DNA from: Streptosporangiaceae bacterium
GTDB taxonomy: Bacteria > Actinomycetota > Actinomycetes > Streptosporangiales > Streptosporangiaceae
Length of the DNA stretch: 9,424 nucleotides
Reading direction: 5' to 3'
Assembly: GCA_030043395.1 (NCBI GenBank)
Contig: JASHXW010000374.1
Location: 1 to 9,424 of the forward strand
Shown: positions 7,281 to 9,424 of the stretch, in pieces
Position numbering within the stretch: position 1 is the stretch's first letter
Layout of the letters: every line of letters starts with the position of its first letter
Notes under the pieces: generated by a model
The model's database searches: none
Told to the model about the DNA's origin: nothing
What the model saw: only the letters and a program-made list of their open reading frames with translations
Position numbers and translations under genes: made by a program

Positions 7281-8036
7281 TTACCTGTTCGGGATGGCGC
7301 CTACCTCGTGGGTCAGCCTGACCCGGTCTGCCCGGTAGGTATACCTGGTCATCCTGATCGGGCGGGTCTTGGTGTAAGCAGTGCGGTTGACCAGGACCAC
7401 CGGCGTGCCGGCCGGCAGGCCGAAGAACGCGGACTCCCTGGCATTGGGCATCCTCGCGCCGATCTCGTCGACGAAGCCGACCTGCTCGAAGCCGAGGTCG
7501 GCGAGCAGCTTGATGCTGCCGACGGTGATGTTGCCTGCCTGCTCGAGTGGCGTGCCCTCCGCGACGTCCAGCGGGAAATACGACGCCATCATCATCCACG
7601 GCACGTCGCCGATCGCGCTGTTGCGCCGCCTGACCACGACCAGGTCGCCAGCGGCGATCTCCAGCTTCTCGGCGACCGAGGCAGAGGCCGGCACCTTCTC
7701 CACGAACTGCCGCAGGATCTCGGGCTCCTCGTCGGTGTTGCTGACCTCCGGCAGCATCGTGGAGGTGCTCTGGTCGGCCGGCTGCGTCGCGATCTTGGAC
7801 AGCAGCGCGGTGAACGGCCGCGCTGGCTCGGTGACGAACGTCCCGAGGCCTTGCCTGGTGACCACGAGGCCCTGGTTCGTGAGCAGGGCGATGGCCAGCC
7901 GGACCGTGTTGCGCGAGGCATCGAACTGCTCGACCAGGTCAGGCTCGCTCGGAAGCCGCTCCCCCGGCTGCAGCACGCCGGCGTCGATCTGGTCGCGCAG
8001 GCGGTCGGCAATCTGCTGGTACTTGGCCGGCGCCAT
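7281..8036 (-). CDS. GntR-family transcriptional regulator, HutC/UTRA subfamily
   Basis: Predicted DNA-binding repressor or activator that responds to a small ligand. The protein has 251 residues. The N-terminal winged helix spans about 4-70: YQQIADRLRDQI (6-17), LPSEPDLVEQF (28-38), recognition helix around SRNTVRLAIALL (41-52) and wing GLVVTRQGLGTFV (56-68). The UTRA effector domain covers about 90-250, with LEIAAGDLVVVRRRNS (125-140), DEIGARMPNARESAFFGLP (190-208) and the RMTRYTYRADRVRL ending (228-241). The ATG at 8034-8036 is chosen over an upstream in-frame start at 8084 because a perfect AAGGAGGT lies in front of it. It is divergent from the membrane-protein/nitrilase pair and convergent with the peptidase. 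Autoregulation is usual for the family; ligand and targets are unknown. Confidence 0.92.
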   Translation of the reverse strand: MAPAKYQQIADRLRDQIDAGVLQPGERLPSEPDLVEQFDASRNTVRLAIALLTNQGLVVTRQGLGTFVTEPARPFTALLSKIATQPADQSTSTMLPEVSNTDEEPEILRQFVEKVPASASVAEKLEIAAGDLVVVRRRNSAIGDVPWMMMASYFPLDVAEGTPLEQAGNITVGSIKLLADLGFEQVGFVDEIGARMPNARESAFFGLPAGTPVVLVNRTAYTKTRPIRMTRYTYRADRVRLTHEVGAIPNR

Positions 8037-8044
8037 CTGAATCG

Positions 8045-8052
8045 ACCTCCTT
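8045..8052 (-). promoter_or_regulatory. Perfect Shine-Dalgarno of the GntR gene
   Basis: On the minus strand the bases read AAGGAGGT, fully complementary to the 16S anti-Shine-Dalgarno, with an eight-base gap to the ATG at 8036. It is the strongest ribosome binding site in the window and excludes the longer 267-residue reading. Confidence 0.85.
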
Positions 8053-8281
8053 CGAGTCCCTCGTTCCGGCGCCCAGACTGTCACCTCCGGGATAGAGGAC
8101 TGCTACCCCTTCTTATGGTTTGGAACAGCCAACTGTTTGGTATGAGTTAGATGAGCCGGAACAGCCGGAACATTGGATCGATGTTAAACCGGAGAAGGGC
8201 ACCGAGCAAACCGCCACGCGGGACGCAACCGGGACCGGACACCGAGCGTCGATCCAGGAGAGAAGAAAAGAGGAAGAGCAA
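8053..8281. promoter_or_regulatory. Divergent control region of the GntR gene and membrane-protein gene
   Basis: About 230 bases with no convincing gene; 8105-8190 is clearly less GC-rich than the rest. It contains the inverted repeat AACAG-CCAA-CTGTT (8124-8137), the direct repeat GGAACAGCC (8122-8130 and 8158-8166), and a tandem CCGGAACAG/CCGGAACAT (8156-8173). These are candidate binding sites for the GntR protein, or GGAAC could be -35 elements of an ECF sigma factor. TTGGAA (8120-8125) and TATGAG (8141-8146) could be a rightward promoter, with a short 15-base spacer. The purine-rich end carries AGGAAG (8271-8276), the ribosome binding site of the next gene. Confidence 0.5.
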
Positions 8282-8659
8282 GTGAGCACATGGATGGTCC
8301 TGGTGGCGGCGGTAGCCGCCGTCGCGGTCGCGGTGCCGGTGGTGGCCATCGTCCTGGTCAGCTTCGCCAGCCTGCGCGAGGAGCAAGCACGCAGCCTGGG
8401 CAGCCAGGCACCCGGAGCAGCCGAGCGGCTCGCGCGGCGACTGCTCGACTTCCACAACAGCCGGACCACAGCCTCGGCCGGGCGGCCGCGGTCACGCGTG
8501 ACCCGGCCAGCCACCACAGCGGCGACGCGGCAGCGCGTACCCGAAGTACGCTTCGCTCATGCGAGTCGCCCTGTGCCAGATTCCAGCAAGCACCCAGCCG
8601 TCGGTCAATCTCGGCCGGGTCAAGTCCGCACTGACAACCGCCAGCCAGCAGGGGTCTGA
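8282..8659 (+). CDS. Small single-pass membrane protein, function unknown
   Basis: I do not recognise this 125-residue protein. From the GTG at 8282 it reads MSTWM followed by an Ala/Val-rich hydrophobic segment (about 4-29), the only membrane span, then a charged stretch (SLREEQARSLG, ERLARRLLDFHN) and a low-complexity basic, Thr/Ala/Pro-rich tail. Third positions are G/C-rich up to about residue 90; the last 34 codons overlap the nitrilase gene and look like its shadow, so the functional part is probably the first 90 or so residues. AGGAAG five bases before the GTG supports the start. The frame is open back to TTG 8120, but that extension has about 50% G/C at third positions in its first 26 codons and no ribosome binding site. 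It could be a small regulatory or stress-response membrane protein. Confidence 0.5.
   Translation: MSTWMVLVAAVAAVAVAVPVVAIVLVSFASLREEQARSLGSQAPGAAERLARRLLDFHNSRTTASAGRPRSRVTRPATTAATRQRVPEVRFAHASRPVPDSSKHPAVGQSRPGQVRTDNRQPAGV
8535..8551. promoter_or_regulatory. Inverted repeat over a -10-like box before the nitrilase gene
   Basis: GCGTAC (8535-8540), spacer CCGAA, GTACGC (8546-8551) is a perfect 6-5-6 inverted repeat. TACGCT (8547-8552), a TANNNT -10 form, overlaps it and ends six bases before the ATG at 8559. This is the spacing expected if transcription starts at the A of the start codon, giving a leaderless mRNA. No Shine-Dalgarno is seen before the ATG. Operator role is inferred. Confidence 0.45.
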
Positions 8660-9386
8660 CCTCGCGGTCTTCCCCGAGGGAACGCAGGTACGGTTCTCGG
8701 CCGACCTGCTCGCCGCGGCAGAGCCGCTTGACGGGCCGTTCTGCACCGGGCTCGCCGCCGCCGCCCGCGATAGCGGGGTCGCCCTGGTGGCCGGCGTCTT
8801 CGAGTCGGCGCCAGGCAACCGCGTGTACAACACGATGGTCGCCATCGACGCGACAGGCCAGCTAGTTGCCGCCTACCGCAAGATCCACCTGTTCGACGCC
8901 CTCGGGCAGCGCGAGTCCCAGACCGTCGCCCCCGGTTCCGAGGTCGTCACGGCCAAGCTGGCCGGGCTGAACATCGGCTTCCTCACCTGCTATGACGTCA
9001 GGTTTCCCGAGCTTGCCAGGGAACTCGCCGCCCGCGACGCCGACCTGATCGTCATCCCGTCGGCCTGGGCCGCAGGCCTGTTCAAGGAAGAGCAGTGGGT
9101 CACCCTGGTCCGGGCCAGGGCAATCGAGAACACCATCTGGGTCGCGGCATCCGGACAGGTACCCGATCCGCACGAGCCGCCCACTTCCTCGCCGACCGGC
9201 GTCGGCCGCAGCTTGCTGGTCGATCCCATGGGCGCAGTGCGGCTCGACCTGGGCTCAGGTCCCGGTGTCGCGGTGGGCACGGTCGACCAGGAAATGACCG
9301 CGCAGGTCCGCGCCGTCCTGCCATCCCTGCAGCACCGCCGGCCCGATGTGTTCGCGGCCGGACTGGCGATGCAGGACGCGAGCTAG
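8559..9386 (+). CDS. Nitrilase-superfamily carbon-nitrogen hydrolase (Nit/omega-amidase-like)
   Basis: Predicted cytosolic amidohydrolase of 275 residues that cleaves a C-N bond in an amide or carbamoyl compound. The catalytic triad is complete: E40 in LAVFPEGT, K108 in YRKIHLFD, and nucleophile C144 in GFLTCYDVRFPEL; E119 (GQRES) fits the assisting second glutamate. Other family blocks are VALCQIPA (3-10), RARAIEN (185-191) and the C-terminal SLLVDPMGAV (218-227). The pattern YRKIHLFD...CYDVRFPEL is that of Nit1/Nit2 proteins (deaminated-glutathione amidase or omega-amidase) rather than true nitrilases, but the substrate is inferred. The ATG start matches the canonical N-terminus exactly. 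It begins 101 bases inside the membrane-protein frame and has no ribosome binding site, in line with a leaderless transcript. Confidence 0.92.
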   Translation: MRVALCQIPASTQPSVNLGRVKSALTTASQQGSDLAVFPEGTQVRFSADLLAAAEPLDGPFCTGLAAAARDSGVALVAGVFESAPGNRVYNTMVAIDATGQLVAAYRKIHLFDALGQRESQTVAPGSEVVTAKLAGLNIGFLTCYDVRFPELARELAARDADLIVIPSAWAAGLFKEEQWVTLVRARAIENTIWVAASGQVPDPHEPPTSSPTGVGRSLLVDPMGAVRLDLGSGPGVAVGTVDQEMTAQVRAVLPSLQHRRPDVFAAGLAMQDAS

Positions 9387-9392
9387 CTCGCG
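9377..9392. terminator. 16-bp perfect palindrome over the nitrilase stop codon
   Basis: CGCGAGCTAGCTCGCG reads the same on both strands; as RNA it gives a six-pair stem with a CTAG loop. It contains the nitrilase TAG (9384-9386) and sits just before the apparent end of a convergent gene. With no T-tract, a two-way terminator is plausible but not proven. Confidence 0.45.
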
Positions 9393-9397
9393 CGGGC

Positions 9398-9424
9398 TCA
9401 CTCCTGCGGCGGGCTCTCGCTGGC
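9398..9424 (-). CDS. Possible 3' end of a minus-strand gene (partial)
   Basis: On the minus strand the window edge reads into a short frame ending ASESPPQE and TGA (stop at 9398-9400). G/C at third positions in all but the stop and the convergent layout with a hairpin at the junction make a gene end likely. Nine codons are too few to name a product. Confidence 0.3.
   Translation of the reverse strand, partial: ASESPPQE

Noticed and set aside
7308..8150. 280-codon plus-strand frame opposite the GntR gene
   Set aside because: Shadow of a gene with clear winged-helix and UTRA domains and a perfect ribosome binding site; no recognisable motif of its own.
8120..8281. N-terminal extension of the small membrane protein from TTG 8120 (repeating EQP codons)
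   Set aside because: No ribosome binding site, about 50% G/C at third positions over the first 26 codons and a TTA codon, unlike all neighbours; the segment fits a control region better, although the repeat spacing is a multiple of three.

Overview
The window is GC-rich, densely packed bacterial DNA. Third codon positions are strongly G/C, GTG starts are common, gene ends overlap, and gene families typical of actinomycetes are present (a tandem-GNAT acetyltransferase of mycothiol-synthase type, a UTRA-type GntR regulator, an S53 peptidase, a small [3Fe-4S] ferredoxin). An actinobacterium is the best reading; the sequence alone does not give genus or species.

Layout. (1) 80-4229, plus strand: a tight run of four genes, namely a GT4 glycosyltransferase, a class I SAM methyltransferase, an alpha/alpha-toroid protein of prenyltransferase/squalene-cyclase fold, and a two-domain GNAT acetyltransferase. 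The first three overlap by 14 and 17 bases, so they are very probably co-translated. (2) 4269-4913, minus strand: a second, unrelated SAM methyltransferase with a metal-binding DGGH signature, convergent with the GNAT gene. (3) 5001-5192, plus: a 63-residue ferredoxin, divergent from that methyltransferase. (4) 5195-5761, minus: an MntP-family manganese exporter, convergent with the ferredoxin, with one conserved acidic residue apparently changed to Asn. (5) 5870-7228, plus: a secreted or membrane-anchored S53 (sedolisin) peptidase with an intact catalytic set but no long propeptide. (6) 7281-8036, minus: a GntR/UTRA regulator with a perfect Shine-Dalgarno. (7) 8037-8281: a less GC-rich divergent control region with short repeats. 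(8) 8282-8659, plus: a small single-pass membrane protein of unknown function, overlapping by 101 bases (9) 8559-9386, plus: a nitrilase-superfamily amidohydrolase. (10) The last 27 bases look like the 3' end of a minus-strand gene.

How the genes may work together. The first four genes, perhaps with the DGGH methyltransferase, look like a pathway that builds a glycosylated, methylated and possibly acylated small molecule or cell-surface glycolipid or polysaccharide. The toroid protein is the least explained member. The product cannot be named from the sequence. The remaining genes look like ordinary housekeeping or accessory genes. The GntR-like protein probably controls itself and may control the divergent membrane-protein/nitrilase pair.

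Regulatory structure. Three convergent junctions (4230-4268, 7229-7280, 9377-9397) each carry a GC-rich inverted repeat without a T-tract, possibly serving as two-way terminators. A perfect 6-5-6 inverted repeat (8535-8551) overlaps a TANNNT -10-like box placed correctly for a leaderless nitrilase transcript. No tRNA, rRNA, CRISPR array, insertion sequence or phage gene was seen.
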